A DNA stretch of 21,719 nt, taken from contig NZ_DASSKM010000133.1 in assembly GCF_035690525.1 (NCBI RefSeq), forward strand, positions 1 to 21,719, in the 5' to 3' direction. Below, piece by piece: positions 1-7,230 of the stretch (position 1 is its first letter; every line of letters starts with the position of its first letter). The notes below the pieces were generated by a model. It was given only the letters and a program-made list of their open reading frames with translations, did no database searches and was not told the DNA's origin. Both the position numbers and the translations under genes were made by a program. Source of the DNA: Salinisphaera sp035690525 (lineage in GTDB: Bacteria; Pseudomonadota; Gammaproteobacteria; Nevskiales; Salinisphaeraceae).

Positions 1-475
1 CATGCATGGGTGGAATCGGCGTCAGCAATACATGTTGCACGTTGAACTTTGATTGCAGGCACTCACAAAGGTGGCCGAGACCTTCTCGCCATTGCTTTGA
101 CGAGGTGCCGCCCGTTACGTCATTGACGCCAACTGCCACAACGGCCACATCGAAATATTCTTGAGGTGCGGACTCGATACTGCTCAGTACGCTTTGAACG
201 TCACGACCCGTCTTTGCGATAAGTCGCCACGACAAATGGAAGTGCTTTGCCAGCGTTGATGCGAGCTGTCCCGACAGCGCCGATGCCTGTGTTTCTGCAC
301 CTACACCAGCGGCTGACGAATCCCCGACTATGAGTAGACGCAATCGCTCACCGTCGCCGTCCGTACCGTGCCGCTCTCCAGTTGGCTCAGGAAGCTTCGG
401 TGTCACGCGACGAACATAGCGGCCCTGTGCCAACAAAACCGGCGTAAGTCCGATTGCTGCAAATTTATAACTCAT
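1..475 (-). CDS. SGNH/GDSL hydrolase, cassette-borne, 3' end beyond window
   Basis: The frame opens with ATG at 475-473 and stays open to base 1, giving the first 158 residues; the C-terminus with the catalytic Asp-His block is outside the window. Block I reads LLIVGDSSAAGVG with the likely nucleophile Ser53. A Gly is at residue 80 (AKTGRDV), and block III is GVND at 116-119. This is the SGNH lipase/esterase fold, acting on ester or acyl substrates that cannot be named. The N-terminus has a short hydrophobic stretch (about residues 5-16) but no clear cleavage site. A good ribosome site (AAGGGA) sits 5 bases before the ATG, and attC R' ends 13 bases before it, so this is the first gene of the second cassette. 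Expression would depend on an upstream array promoter. The family call is firm; the substrate is unknown. Confidence 0.85.
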   Translation of the reverse strand, partial: MSYKFAAIGLTPVLLAQGRYVRRVTPKLPEPTGERHGTDGDGERLRLLIVGDSSAAGVGAETQASALSGQLASTLAKHFHLSWRLIAKTGRDVQSVLSSIESAPQEYFDVAVVAVGVNDVTGGTSSKQWREGLGHLCECLQSKFNVQHVLLTPIPPMH

Positions 476-488
476 CGCTTTCCCTTAT

Positions 489-591
489 GCCCAACGCCGA
501 AGCTCAGTTGCCGCCGGAGCAGGCGTAGCCTGCGGAGGGAACCCAAAGCGCGACAGCGCTTTGGGCGGTCAACTGCAGCGACCTGTTGGGT
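489..591 (-). other. attC: attC recombination site (103 bp)
   Basis: On the minus strand the site runs R'' ACCCAAC (591-585), L'' (about 581-570), a long variable centre, L' (about 510-496), R' GTTGGGC (495-489). R'' and R' match RYYYAAC and GTTRRRY. L'' and L' pair as GCTGCAGTTG against GCTCAGTTG, leaving one unpaired G in L''. This extrahelical base is the known mark of attC orientation. The centre holds two perfect hairpins: 10-bp arms at 542-551/556-565 with a 4-base loop, and 6-bp arms at 519-524/528-533 with a 3-base loop. The site separates a short first cassette from the SGNH hydrolase cassette. Confidence 0.92.
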
Positions 592-964
592 GACTGCATA
601 ACTTTGAAATGCCGCCGTTCGGTTGAACGAAGGCGACCAGGCCGACTGAACGAACCCCGCGTTTTGTAGCCGATAAATGCCCCCATGCCCCGAAGATAGC
701 AAAGCTTGAACGAAACCGCTTGGCCGAAATCCGGCTCGGCGCATCAAACGAAGCCCGGTTTTATTCTTGAAGCGAAGGGGCCAGAACTCCTTGCGACTCG
801 GCAGGCCGACGATGCCGCTCCGACCGCCGAGCTTGGAACGGAGTCAACGATGCTGGGCGTCCCAGATTATCTTGCTGAGCGGTCCGGAAGTATTGCGAAG
901 CCGCTCTCGGTCGATGTTTGGCTTCCCACCGGAAGCGCAGACACAAAACATCCCAGTTACCCAA
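495..964 (-). mobile_element. First gene cassette, no convincing gene
   Basis: This is the unit between the attI crossover (G^TTGGGT at 965) and the crossover in the following attC (G at 495), about 470 bp including the attC. No open frame within it looks like a gene. A 60-codon frame from ATG 686 ends inside the attC at 504, which is a common place for cassette genes to stop, but its composition is unremarkable and no clear ribosome site precedes it. A 30-codon frame starts at 951. Longer frames on either strand run through the attC or attI junction and are Arg-rich, as expected of chance frames. Three copies of TGAACGAA (plus strand 624-631, 647-654, 707-714) are the only internal repeat noticed. 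It could be a non-coding or decayed cassette, or could carry a small unrecognised protein or RNA. Confidence 0.7.
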
Positions 965-1030
965 CGCCAAGTATACGTCTGGAAGTAGGTATAGCACTTC
1001 ACAGTATTTTCGTATAGTAATAGCAGTACG
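959..1030 (-). other. attI: Probable attI site next to intI
   Basis: GTTGGGT on the minus strand at 965-959 matches GTTRRRY and is the only such crossover between intI and the first attC. It is preceded by an AT-rich leader, as in known attI sites, which lack the paired L/R arms of attC. The right limit is estimated. The partner L box and accessory integrase-binding repeats were not resolved with certainty. Confidence 0.62.
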
Positions 1031-1072
1031 CGCTGCAGGCATTGCTACACGATGTTATAGTGGTGCTATACC
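988..1072. promoter_or_regulatory. Inverted repeat in the attI/intI leader
   Basis: GGTATAGCAC (988-997) and GTGCTATACC (1063-1072) form a perfect 10-bp inverted repeat across the region that should hold the integrase promoter and the outward cassette promoter. Several TATA-type hexamers occur on both strands (for example TATAGT at 1013 and 1056), but none has a good -35 partner at normal spacing. No LexA box (CTGT-N8-ACAG) was found, so the SOS control known for several integrases is not supported here. The repeat could be an operator, an integrase-binding pair or a DNA fold. Confidence 0.4.
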
Positions 1073-1090
1073 GCTAACTGGTTATTATGA

Positions 1091-2065
1091 ATGCCTAAAT
1101 CGCCGCATCGATCCCCGAAGCTGCTCGATCAGGTCCGCGATCGCATACGGCTAAAGCATTACAGTATTCGTACGGAGACCACTTATCTTGCCTGGATTCG
1201 TCGTTTCATTCTCTTTCACGGCAAGCGGCATCCCAAAGACATGGGGAAGCCGGAAGTCGAGGCTTTTCTGACGCATCTTGCCGTAGACCGCCACGTCGCG
1301 GCGTCGACGCAGAATCAGGCGCTGAATGCGGTACTGTTCCTATACAAGGAGGTGCTGGGAACTGAGTTGCCGTGGATGGATGACGTGGTGAGGGTAAAAC
1401 GCCCGGCGCGAATACCGGAGGTGTTGAGCGCGCCGGAGGTGGCACGTCTGCTGGCACAACTGGATGGCACCTATCGGCTAATGGCGTCTTTGCTTTATGG
1501 CTCCGGGTTGCGGCTTATGGAAGCCATTCGCCTCCGCGTGAAAGATGTCGATTTCGAGTACCGGCAAATCTTGGTTCGCGATGCCAAAGGCGCAAAAGAC
1601 CGTGTGACGCCGCTTCCTACCTCGGTCACCGATGCGTTAAAGGTGCAAATCGATCGTGTCGCGGAGCAGCATTGGGCCGATGTCATTGCGGGCTACGGCT
1701 CCGTTGACTTGCCGACGGCACTGGCAAGGAAGTACCCCAATGCGCAGAGCGAACTTGCTTGGCAGTACGTCTTTCCGTCGTCCCGATTATCGACCGATCC
1801 GCGATCCGGCGAAACGCGGCGCCATCATCTCAGCGAGAAGGGATTGCAGCACGCGGTAAAGGGGGCGGTGAAGCGCGCGGGCATCAACAAGAAGGCGAGT
1901 TGTCACACTCTACGGCACTCGTTCGCGACGCATCTGTTGGAGCGCGGCAATGATATTCGCACGGTTCAGGAGCTACTCGGCCACAAAAGCGTGCAGACAA
2001 CGATGATTTATACGCATGTGCTCAAGTTGGGCGGGCGCGGCGTGGTCAGTCCGCTCGATAGCTGA
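1091..2065 (+). CDS. intI: Integron integrase (tyrosine recombinase)
   Basis: This 324-residue tyrosine recombinase inserts and excises gene cassettes by attI x attC and attC x attC recombination. The N-terminal SAM-like DNA-binding domain covers about residues 8-95, and the catalytic domain about 110-315. Catalytic residues visible are Arg141 (GSGLRLMEA), a Lys at 166/169, His272 and Arg275 in HTLRHSFATH, His298 in LLGHKS and nucleophile Tyr307 in MIYTHV. The insertion around 195-230, with ALARKYPNA, and the following TDPRSGETRRHH are specific to integron integrases and separate it from Xer or phage enzymes. The C-terminus GGRGVVSPLDS is also typical. The ATG at 1091 has no strong ribosome site; an ATG 4 bases upstream is out of frame and ends at once. 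All catalytic residues are present, so it may be active. Confidence 0.95.
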   Translation: MPKSPHRSPKLLDQVRDRIRLKHYSIRTETTYLAWIRRFILFHGKRHPKDMGKPEVEAFLTHLAVDRHVAASTQNQALNAVLFLYKEVLGTELPWMDDVVRVKRPARIPEVLSAPEVARLLAQLDGTYRLMASLLYGSGLRLMEAIRLRVKDVDFEYRQILVRDAKGAKDRVTPLPTSVTDALKVQIDRVAEQHWADVIAGYGSVDLPTALARKYPNAQSELAWQYVFPSSRLSTDPRSGETRRHHLSEKGLQHAVKGAVKRAGINKKASCHTLRHSFATHLLERGNDIRTVQELLGHKSVQTTMIYTHVLKLGGRGVVSPLDS

Positions 2066-2089
2066 TACCGCCCTATTTCCAGATACCGT

Positions 2090-3667
2090 CTACTCCCACT
2101 CGATCGTCCCAGGCGGCTTCCCGGTCACGTCGTAGACCACCCGCGAAATGCCGTCCACTTCGTTGACGATTCGCGACGACACCCGCCCCATCAGTTGGTA
2201 CGGCAATTCGGCCCACCTCGCCGTCATGAAGTCGATGGTCTCGACAGCCCGCAGCGCGATGACGTGCTCATACCGGCGCCCGTCGCCCATGACACCGACG
2301 CTGGAGACCGGAAGATAGATGGCGAAGGCTTGGCTGACCTTGTCGTACCAGCCGGATTCGCGCAGTTCGTGTATGAAGATGGCGTCCGCCGCGCGGAGCT
2401 TGTCGGCGTATTCTTTTTTCACTTCGCCCAAGATGCGCACGCCAAGACCCGGGCCGGGAAACGGGTGGCGCATGAGCATATCGCGCGGCAGGCCGAGCGC
2501 CAGGCCGAGCTCGCGAACTTCGTCCTTGAACAGTTCGCGCAGCGGCTCGACGAGGCCGAGCTTCATGTCTTCCGGCAGCCCGCCGACGTTGTGGTGGCTC
2601 TTGATGACGTGGGCCTTGCCGGTGGCCGAGCCCGCGGATTCGATCACGTCCGGGTAGATCGTGCCTTGGGCGAGCCAGTCGATGTCGGTCAGTTCGCCGG
2701 CGTGGGCATCGAACACTTCGATGAAGGTGTTGCCGATGATCTTGCGCTTGGCCTCGGGATCGGCCTCGCCGGCCAGCGCGTTCATGAATTGGGCTTCGGC
2801 GTCGGCGCGGATGACGTTCAGGCCCATGTGCTGCCCGAACGTGGCCATGACTTCATCGCCTTCGTTCAGCCGCAGTAAGCCGTTGTCGACGAACACGCAG
2901 ATGAGATTTTCGCCGATCGCTTCATGGACGAGCGCGGCGGTAACCGAGCTGTCCACCCCGCCCGACAGCCCCAGCAGCACGCGCTGATCGCCTACTTGCT
3001 CACGAATGCGGGCGACCAGATCGTCGATGATGTGCTCGGCGGTCCACAATTCGCCGCAGCCACAAATATCGTGCACGAAGCGCGAGAGGATGCGCTGTCC
3101 CTGCGGTGTATGGGTGACTTCCGGATGAAATTGAATGCCGTAGTAACCGCGCGCTTCGTCAGCCATGCCGGCCAGCGGCGCGCTGTCGGTGTTGGCGATG
3201 CGCTTGAAGCCTTCGGGCAGCGCCTTCACGCGGTCGCCGTGGCTCATCCAGACATCGAGCAGGCCGTGGCCTTCGTCGTTGACGTGATCCTGGATTTCGG
3301 CGAACAACCTGGAATGACCGCGGGCGCGGACTTGAGCGTAGCCGAATTCACGCACGGCGGAGGTTTCGACCTCGCCGCCGAGTTGGGCGGCCATGGTCTG
3401 CATGCCGTAGCAGATGCCGAGTACCGGCACGCCGAGTTCAAAGACGGCGGCAGGCGCGCGCGGGCCTTCTTCCACCGTCACCGATTCCGGGCCGCCGGAC
3501 AGGATCACGCCATCGGGGTTGAAGCGCCGAACGTAATGATCGGCCACGTCCCACGCATAGATCTCGCAGTAGACATTGGCTTCGCGCACGCGCCGCGCGA
3601 TCAGTTGGGTGTACTGACTGCCGAAGTCGAGAATGAGAATCTTCTCGGCGTGGATGTCCTGGGTCAT
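2090..3667 (-). CDS. guaA: GMP synthase (glutamine-hydrolysing)
   Basis: GMP synthase converts XMP to GMP using ATP and ammonia from glutamine, the last step of guanine nucleotide synthesis in the cytosol. The 525-residue length is normal. The N-terminal class I glutamine amidotransferase has the nucleophile Cys86 in GICYGMQ, with His181 and Glu183 in HPEVTH. The ATP pyrophosphatase domain starts with the PP-loop SGGVDSS (235-241). The C-terminal dimerisation domain ends in KPPGTIEWE, the family's usual end. The start at 3667 gives the expected N-terminus (EKILILDFGSQYTQ), with a weak GGAA upstream. Although guaB lies upstream on the same strand, a terminator and about 480 bp of repeats intervene, so guaA probably has its own promoter. 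It ends 24 bp from the convergent integron integrase. Confidence 0.98.
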   Translation of the reverse strand: MTQDIHAEKILILDFGSQYTQLIARRVREANVYCEIYAWDVADHYVRRFNPDGVILSGGPESVTVEEGPRAPAAVFELGVPVLGICYGMQTMAAQLGGEVETSAVREFGYAQVRARGHSRLFAEIQDHVNDEGHGLLDVWMSHGDRVKALPEGFKRIANTDSAPLAGMADEARGYYGIQFHPEVTHTPQGQRILSRFVHDICGCGELWTAEHIIDDLVARIREQVGDQRVLLGLSGGVDSSVTAALVHEAIGENLICVFVDNGLLRLNEGDEVMATFGQHMGLNVIRADAEAQFMNALAGEADPEAKRKIIGNTFIEVFDAHAGELTDIDWLAQGTIYPDVIESAGSATGKAHVIKSHHNVGGLPEDMKLGLVEPLRELFKDEVRELGLALGLPRDMLMRHPFPGPGLGVRILGEVKKEYADKLRAADAIFIHELRESGWYDKVSQAFAIYLPVSSVGVMGDGRRYEHVIALRAVETIDFMTARWAELPYQLMGRVSSRIVNEVDGISRVVYDVTGKPPGTIEWE

Positions 3668-3690
3668 CTTCGTTCCGGATTCGGTGGGTG

Positions 3691-4087
3691 TTCTTTTAAG
3701 ACGGGTTATCCGCAGATTTCACAGATTGCGCAGATTTTGGCGGTTAGACGGGGTGCTGTTGATGGTTTTGGGGCGCGAATTAGTTCTGGTGTTACATTCT
3801 TTTAAGACATTAACCGCAGATCGACGCAGATCACGCAGATGGCGGTTGGGCTTTCGCGGCGTAGCCGGGCCGGGACGCTTCGGACAATGAGGCCGCAATC
3901 TATGTCGTCAAATGCGGTTGTTCTGCATCGTTCTCGCCCCCCCCCCCTTCTGCCTTCAATCTGTGTCATCTGCGGATAAACAAAAGAAGCATTCTCCGAA
4001 ATAGATGGCATACTAGCCGACAATCTGTCTTTCGATCTGCGTGTATCTACGTCGATCTGCGGACAAGAAAGAGGTCTTCTCCAAAAC
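3691..4087. repeat. Four copies of an intergenic CGCAGAT-type repeat
   Basis: The guaA-guaB gap (3668-4148) has no gene. It contains two direct copies of a 51-55 bp unit on the plus strand, at 3691-3745 and 3797-3847. Each starts TTCTTTTAAGAC, carries three CAGAT words phased 10-12 bases apart, and ends GGCGGTT. Two related copies lie on the minus strand, at about 4001-3958 and 4087-4022, each with a GGAGAA...TTCTTT lead-in before CCGCAGAT. An 11-C run lies between the two pairs (3937-3947). Words of this type occur as dispersed intergenic repeats in many bacterial genomes; that statement is from general knowledge, and this family was not matched to a named one. Confidence 0.75.
3884..3911 (-). 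promoter_or_regulatory. Weak promoter candidate for guaA
   Basis: On the minus strand TTGACG (3911-3906) is followed after 16 bases by CATTGT (3889-3884). The -35 matches 5 of 6 consensus bases and the -10 only 3 of 6. It would give a leader of about 210 nt that includes both plus-strand repeat copies. No better candidate was found in the gap. Confidence 0.22.
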
Positions 4088-4090
4088 AAG

Positions 4091-4123
4091 AAAAGCGCAG
4101 ACTCGAGGAGACCTGCGCTTTTT
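4091..4123 (-). terminator. Rho-independent terminator of guaB
   Basis: Perfect 10-bp arms AAAAGCGCAG (4091-4100) and CTGCGCTTTT (4113-4122) enclose a 12-base loop. Read on the minus strand the stem runs into TTTTCTTGTTTT, and it starts 26 bases after the guaB stop codon. The plus strand also has a T run, so it could work in both directions. Confidence 0.85.
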
Positions 4124-4148
4124 CGCATTCGCTGAACGCCCCCACGCT

Positions 4149-5621
4149 CTAGTCGACGCGGTAGTTCGGCGCTTCCTTGGTGATATTTACATCGTGGACG
4201 TGTGATTCCTTCATGCCGGCGGACGTGATCTGTACGAACGTCGGCTTGGTGCGCATTTCGGTGATGTTGTGGCAGCCGGTGTAGCCCATGGCCGCGCGCA
4301 GACCGCCGATGAGTTGATGCACGATGCCGCCGAGCGGGCCCTTGTAGGGCACGCGGCCTTCGATGCCTTCCGGCACGAGCTTTTGGATTTCCTCGGACGG
4401 GTCCTGGAAATAGCGATCCGCGCTGCCCTGGCTGCCGCTCATGGCGCCCAGCGAGCCCATGCCGCGATAGGCCTTGAACGAGCGGCCCTGATAGAGCTCG
4501 ATCTCGCCCGGGGCTTCCTCGGTACCGGCGAACATGCCGCCGATCATGGTCGCATGCGCGCCGGCGACTAGCGCCTTGGCCAGATCGCCCGAGAAACGGA
4601 TACCGCCGTCAGCAATCACCGGTACGTCGGTGTCGGCCAACGCGGCAACGACGTTGGCCACGGCCGAGATCTGCGGCACGCCGATGCCGGCGACGATACG
4701 CGTGGTGCAGATCGAACCGGGGCCGATACCGACCTTGACCGCATCCGCGCCGGCCTCGGCCAGTGCTATCGCGCCCGCGGCCGTGCCTACGTTGCCGCCG
4801 ATGATCTGCAGTTCGGGAAAACGCGTCTTCAGTTCGCGTATCGTGGCGAGCACGCCGGAGGAATGGCCGTGCGCGGTATCGACCACCACCACGTCCACCC
4901 CGGCGTTGACCAGCGCGGCGACGCGCTCGAAGGCATCCTGGCCGGGGCCGACCGCGGCGCCGACGCGCAAGCTGCCGGCGGCGTCCTTGCAGGCGTTGGG
5001 AAAATCGGTGGACTTCTGGATGTCCTTGACGGTGATCATGCCACGGAGCACGAAATCGCCGTTGACCACCAGCACCTTCTCGATGCGATGGGTATGAAAC
5101 AGCGATAGAATCTCGTCGCGCGTCGCCCCCTCGTGAACCGTAACCAACTGGTCGCGCGGCGTCATCACCGAAGTTACCGGCGCATCGAACCGGGTCTCGA
5201 AACGCAGGTCGCGGCTGGTGACGATACCCACGGGCGCGCCGTCGTCGACCACCGGCACACCGGAAATCCCCTGTGCGCGGGTCAGATCGAGCACTTCACG
5301 TATGGTCGCGTTCGGACTGACGGTGATCGGATCGGAAATAACCCCGGATTCGTATTTCTTGACCGTGCGCACATGCCGCGCCTGCATCTCGGCCGACATC
5401 GACTTGTGGATGATGCCGATGCCGCCCTCCTGCGCCAGCGCGATCGCCAGAGAGGCTTCGGTGACCGTGTCCATGGCCGCGGACATCAGCGGAATATTGA
5501 GGGTGATGGCGCGCGTGAGACGGGTCGACAGATCGACCTGACGCGGCAGCACGTCGGAATAGGCGGGTTGCAGCAGAACGTCGTCGAACGTCAGCGCTTG
5601 CTCACTGATTCTCAGGGTCAT
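4149..5621 (-). CDS. guaB: Inosine-5'-monophosphate dehydrogenase
   Basis: The enzyme oxidises IMP to XMP with NAD+, the rate-limiting step towards GMP. The 490-residue length matches the family. TFDDVLLQPAYS (11-22) is the classic N-terminal motif. Two CBS domains occupy about 95-200. The catalytic loop GIGPGSICTT carries Cys305, and Asp248 in DTAHG binds substrate. The flap region YRGMGSLGAM follows, then the C-terminal segment with ESHVHDV. The frame stays open upstream to 5732, but the ATG at 5621 is chosen because it gives the standard MTLRISEQALTFDD start and the upstream part would overlap the promoter. A terminator follows the gene, so it is likely monocistronic and divergent from xseA. 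Confidence 0.97.
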   Translation of the reverse strand: MTLRISEQALTFDDVLLQPAYSDVLPRQVDLSTRLTRAITLNIPLMSAAMDTVTEASLAIALAQEGGIGIIHKSMSAEMQARHVRTVKKYESGVISDPITVSPNATIREVLDLTRAQGISGVPVVDDGAPVGIVTSRDLRFETRFDAPVTSVMTPRDQLVTVHEGATRDEILSLFHTHRIEKVLVVNGDFVLRGMITVKDIQKSTDFPNACKDAAGSLRVGAAVGPGQDAFERVAALVNAGVDVVVVDTAHGHSSGVLATIRELKTRFPELQIIGGNVGTAAGAIALAEAGADAVKVGIGPGSICTTRIVAGIGVPQISAVANVVAALADTDVPVIADGGIRFSGDLAKALVAGAHATMIGGMFAGTEEAPGEIELYQGRSFKAYRGMGSLGAMSGSQGSADRYFQDPSEEIQKLVPEGIEGRVPYKGPLGGIVHQLIGGLRAAMGYTGCHNITEMRTKPTFVQITSAGMKESHVHDVNITKEAPNYRVD

Positions 5622-5688
5622 AGGCTCGCCAGCGGTGAGCGGACCGTTTGCGCCGGGATGCGCGTCATGGCCGCCGCAAAGACCGCGG

Positions 5689-5694
5689 ATTATA
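5689..5694 (-). promoter_or_regulatory. -10 element of the guaB promoter
   Basis: The minus strand has a perfect TATAAT at 5694-5689, about 68 bases before the guaB ATG, which suits a leader near 60 nt. The -35 position (GTGATC at 17-base spacing) is poor. No clear promoter for the divergent xseA was found in the same gap. Confidence 0.5.
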
Positions 5695-5772
5695 CAAGCT
5701 CGCGCGGGATGGATCACTAAGAGCGTGCTCATGGCTCACACGACGCCGCTTACAGATAGGTAAAACCCGATC

Positions 5773-7137
5773 ATGACCGCAGCCGATACCGGCCCCACCG
5801 TTTTCACCGTCAGCGAGCTCAACCGCGCGGCGCGCGATCTGCTCGAGCACAGTTTCGGCCTGCTCTGGGTCGAAGGCGAGATCTCCAATCTGGCCCGGCC
5901 GCGTTCGGGTCACGTGTATTTCTCGCTCAAGGACGGTGATGCCCAGGTGCGCTGCGCCCTGTTCCGCAACAAGGCGCGCCTGCTGCGCGTGGCGCTCGAC
6001 GACGGCGCGCAAATCCGCGTGCGGGCGCGCGTGAGTCTTTATACCGCACGCGGCGATTATCAGCTCATCGTCGAACACGCGGAGGACGCCGGCGCGGGCG
6101 CGCTGCAACGCGCTTTCGAGCAACGCCGGGCCCGGCTCGACGCCGAAGGTCTGTTCGCCGTCGAGCGCAAGCGCGCCCTGCCCGCGTTGCCGGCGCGCAT
6201 CGGTGTGATTACCTCGGCCACGGGCGCGGCGGTTCGCGATGTGCTATCGGTGGTGTCCCGGCGCTATCCGCTCGGGGCGCTGCGCCTTTATCCGGTTCCG
6301 GTTCAGGGCGAAGCCGCCCCACCGGCTATTGTTAAGGCGCTGATGCGGGCCGGCGCGCGCGCGGACTGCGACGTGATCCTGCTGGTGCGCGGCGGCGGCG
6401 CGCTCGAGGATCTCCAGGCGTTCAACGACGAAGACGTGGCCCGGGCGATCGTCGCCTGTCCGGTACCGGTGGTCTCCGGCGTGGGCCACGAAGTGGACGT
6501 GACGATCGCCGATCTGGCGGCCGACGTGCGGGCCGCGACGCCGTCCGCCGCGGCCGAACTGGTGTGCCCCGACATGGCCGCTCGGGCCGCTCTGCTGCCG
6601 CGCTCGAGCGCGCGGCTGGAACGGCGTATGCGCGCCCGGCTGGACGAGGCCCGTTTCCGGCTCACCGGCCTGGAACAACGGCTGGCCCGCCAACGCCCGC
6701 AGCGTCGATTGGAAATCGCGGCCCAGCGGATCGACGAAGCCGAACTGCGGCTACAGCGCAATGCGCGGTCACGCTTGGCCGCGCACCGCGGGCATCTGCA
6801 ATGGATAGAAGCGCGCTTGTTCCGGGTCGCGCCGGCGCGCCGTCTGGCCATGGCCGAGGGCGAGCTGGCTGGTCTGTCGCAGCGCCTGCATCGCGCGGGC
6901 GCCGCTCGGGTCGTTGCGGCGCAGCGCCAACTCGGCTCGGCCGTACGTGCGCTGCACAGCGTAAGCCCCCTGCAGACGTTGGAACGCGGTTATGCTATAG
7001 CTCGTGACGCGCAGGGCGGTGTCCTGCGCGAGGCGTCGACCGTGGCCGTGGGCGAAACCGTCACGATCGATCTGGCACGGGGGCAACTGGATTGCGCGGT
7101 TCGAGCCCGCCACGAGCGAGCCGATCCGGAGCAATAA
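5773..7137 (+). CDS. xseA: Exodeoxyribonuclease VII large subunit
   Basis: XseA is the large subunit of exonuclease VII, a metal-independent nuclease that degrades single-stranded DNA from both ends together with several copies of the small subunit XseB. The 454-residue length is typical. An N-terminal OB fold spans about 8-105 (FTVSELNRAARDLLE, VEGEISNL, SGHVYFSLKD). The catalytic core has GVITSATGAAVRD (144-156), VRGGGALEDLQAFN (205-218) and SGVGHEVDVTIADLAAD (235-251). An Arg/Ala/Leu-rich coiled coil follows (about 270-400), then the conserved LERGYAIARD near the C-terminus. The ATG at 5773 has only a distant AGGT as ribosome site. No xseB lies next to it. Confidence 0.96.
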   Translation: MTAADTGPTVFTVSELNRAARDLLEHSFGLLWVEGEISNLARPRSGHVYFSLKDGDAQVRCALFRNKARLLRVALDDGAQIRVRARVSLYTARGDYQLIVEHAEDAGAGALQRAFEQRRARLDAEGLFAVERKRALPALPARIGVITSATGAAVRDVLSVVSRRYPLGALRLYPVPVQGEAAPPAIVKALMRAGARADCDVILLVRGGGALEDLQAFNDEDVARAIVACPVPVVSGVGHEVDVTIADLAADVRAATPSAAAELVCPDMAARAALLPRSSARLERRMRARLDEARFRLTGLEQRLARQRPQRRLEIAAQRIDEAELRLQRNARSRLAAHRGHLQWIEARLFRVAPARRLAMAEGELAGLSQRLHRAGAARVVAAQRQLGSAVRALHSVSPLQTLERGYAIARDAQGGVLREASTVAVGETVTIDLARGQLDCAVRARHERADPEQ

Positions 7138-7230
7138 ATACAACAATCGCGATCAATCGGCCGGTATGCTGCACCGGTCATTGCACGCACCTACCCTAAA
7201 CGCATTTATTCAAGGGGGCCCGACACCGTT

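Larger units (their letters stand above)
1..2065. mobile_element. Proximal end of an integron (integrase, attI, cassettes)
   Basis: The stretch has the full architecture of an integron head. A tyrosine recombinase with integron-integrase hallmarks reads rightward from 1091. A GTTGGGT crossover lies upstream of it on the minus strand at 965-959. A complete attC is at 591-489, and a cassette gene reads leftward out of the window. All sites share the minus orientation, as expected for cassettes inserted at attI with intI divergent. Base composition is more AT-rich than the guaA side, and the right border is the convergent 3' end of guaA only 24 bp away. The array continues beyond base 1, so its length is unknown. 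It may be a chromosomal (sedentary) integron, because no transposon ends or resistance genes are visible. Confidence 0.88.

Noticed and set aside
472..747. 91-codon minus-strand frame reading through the attC
   Set aside because: It needs a TTG start and reads through the whole attC into the next cassette's ribosome site.
706..1017. 103-codon plus-strand frame over the first cassette and attI
   Set aside because: It crosses the attI crossover, opposes the cassette orientation and has no protein-like pattern.
761..1042. 93-codon minus-strand frame over attI and the first cassette
   Set aside because: It starts inside the attI leader, spans the crossover and is Arg-rich; chance frame more likely.
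988..1072. LexA box controlling intI
   Set aside because: No CTGT-N8-ACAG or close variant in the leader.
1091..2065. Phage or XerC/D recombinase instead of integron integrase
   Set aside because: The extra ALARKYPNA segment, TDPRSG..RRHH and the adjoining attI/attC are specific to integrons.
2195..2878. Long antisense frames over guaA, guaB, der, hisS, rlmN and the desulfurase
   Set aside because: They mirror the codon pattern of high-GC genes on the other strand and show no domain motifs.
3691..4087. CRISPR array
   Set aside because: Copies are unequal, in both orientations and irregularly spaced; no spacers of constant length.
5622..5732. N-terminal extension of GuaB
   Set aside because: The added residues are not conserved in the family and would cover the TATAAT element.
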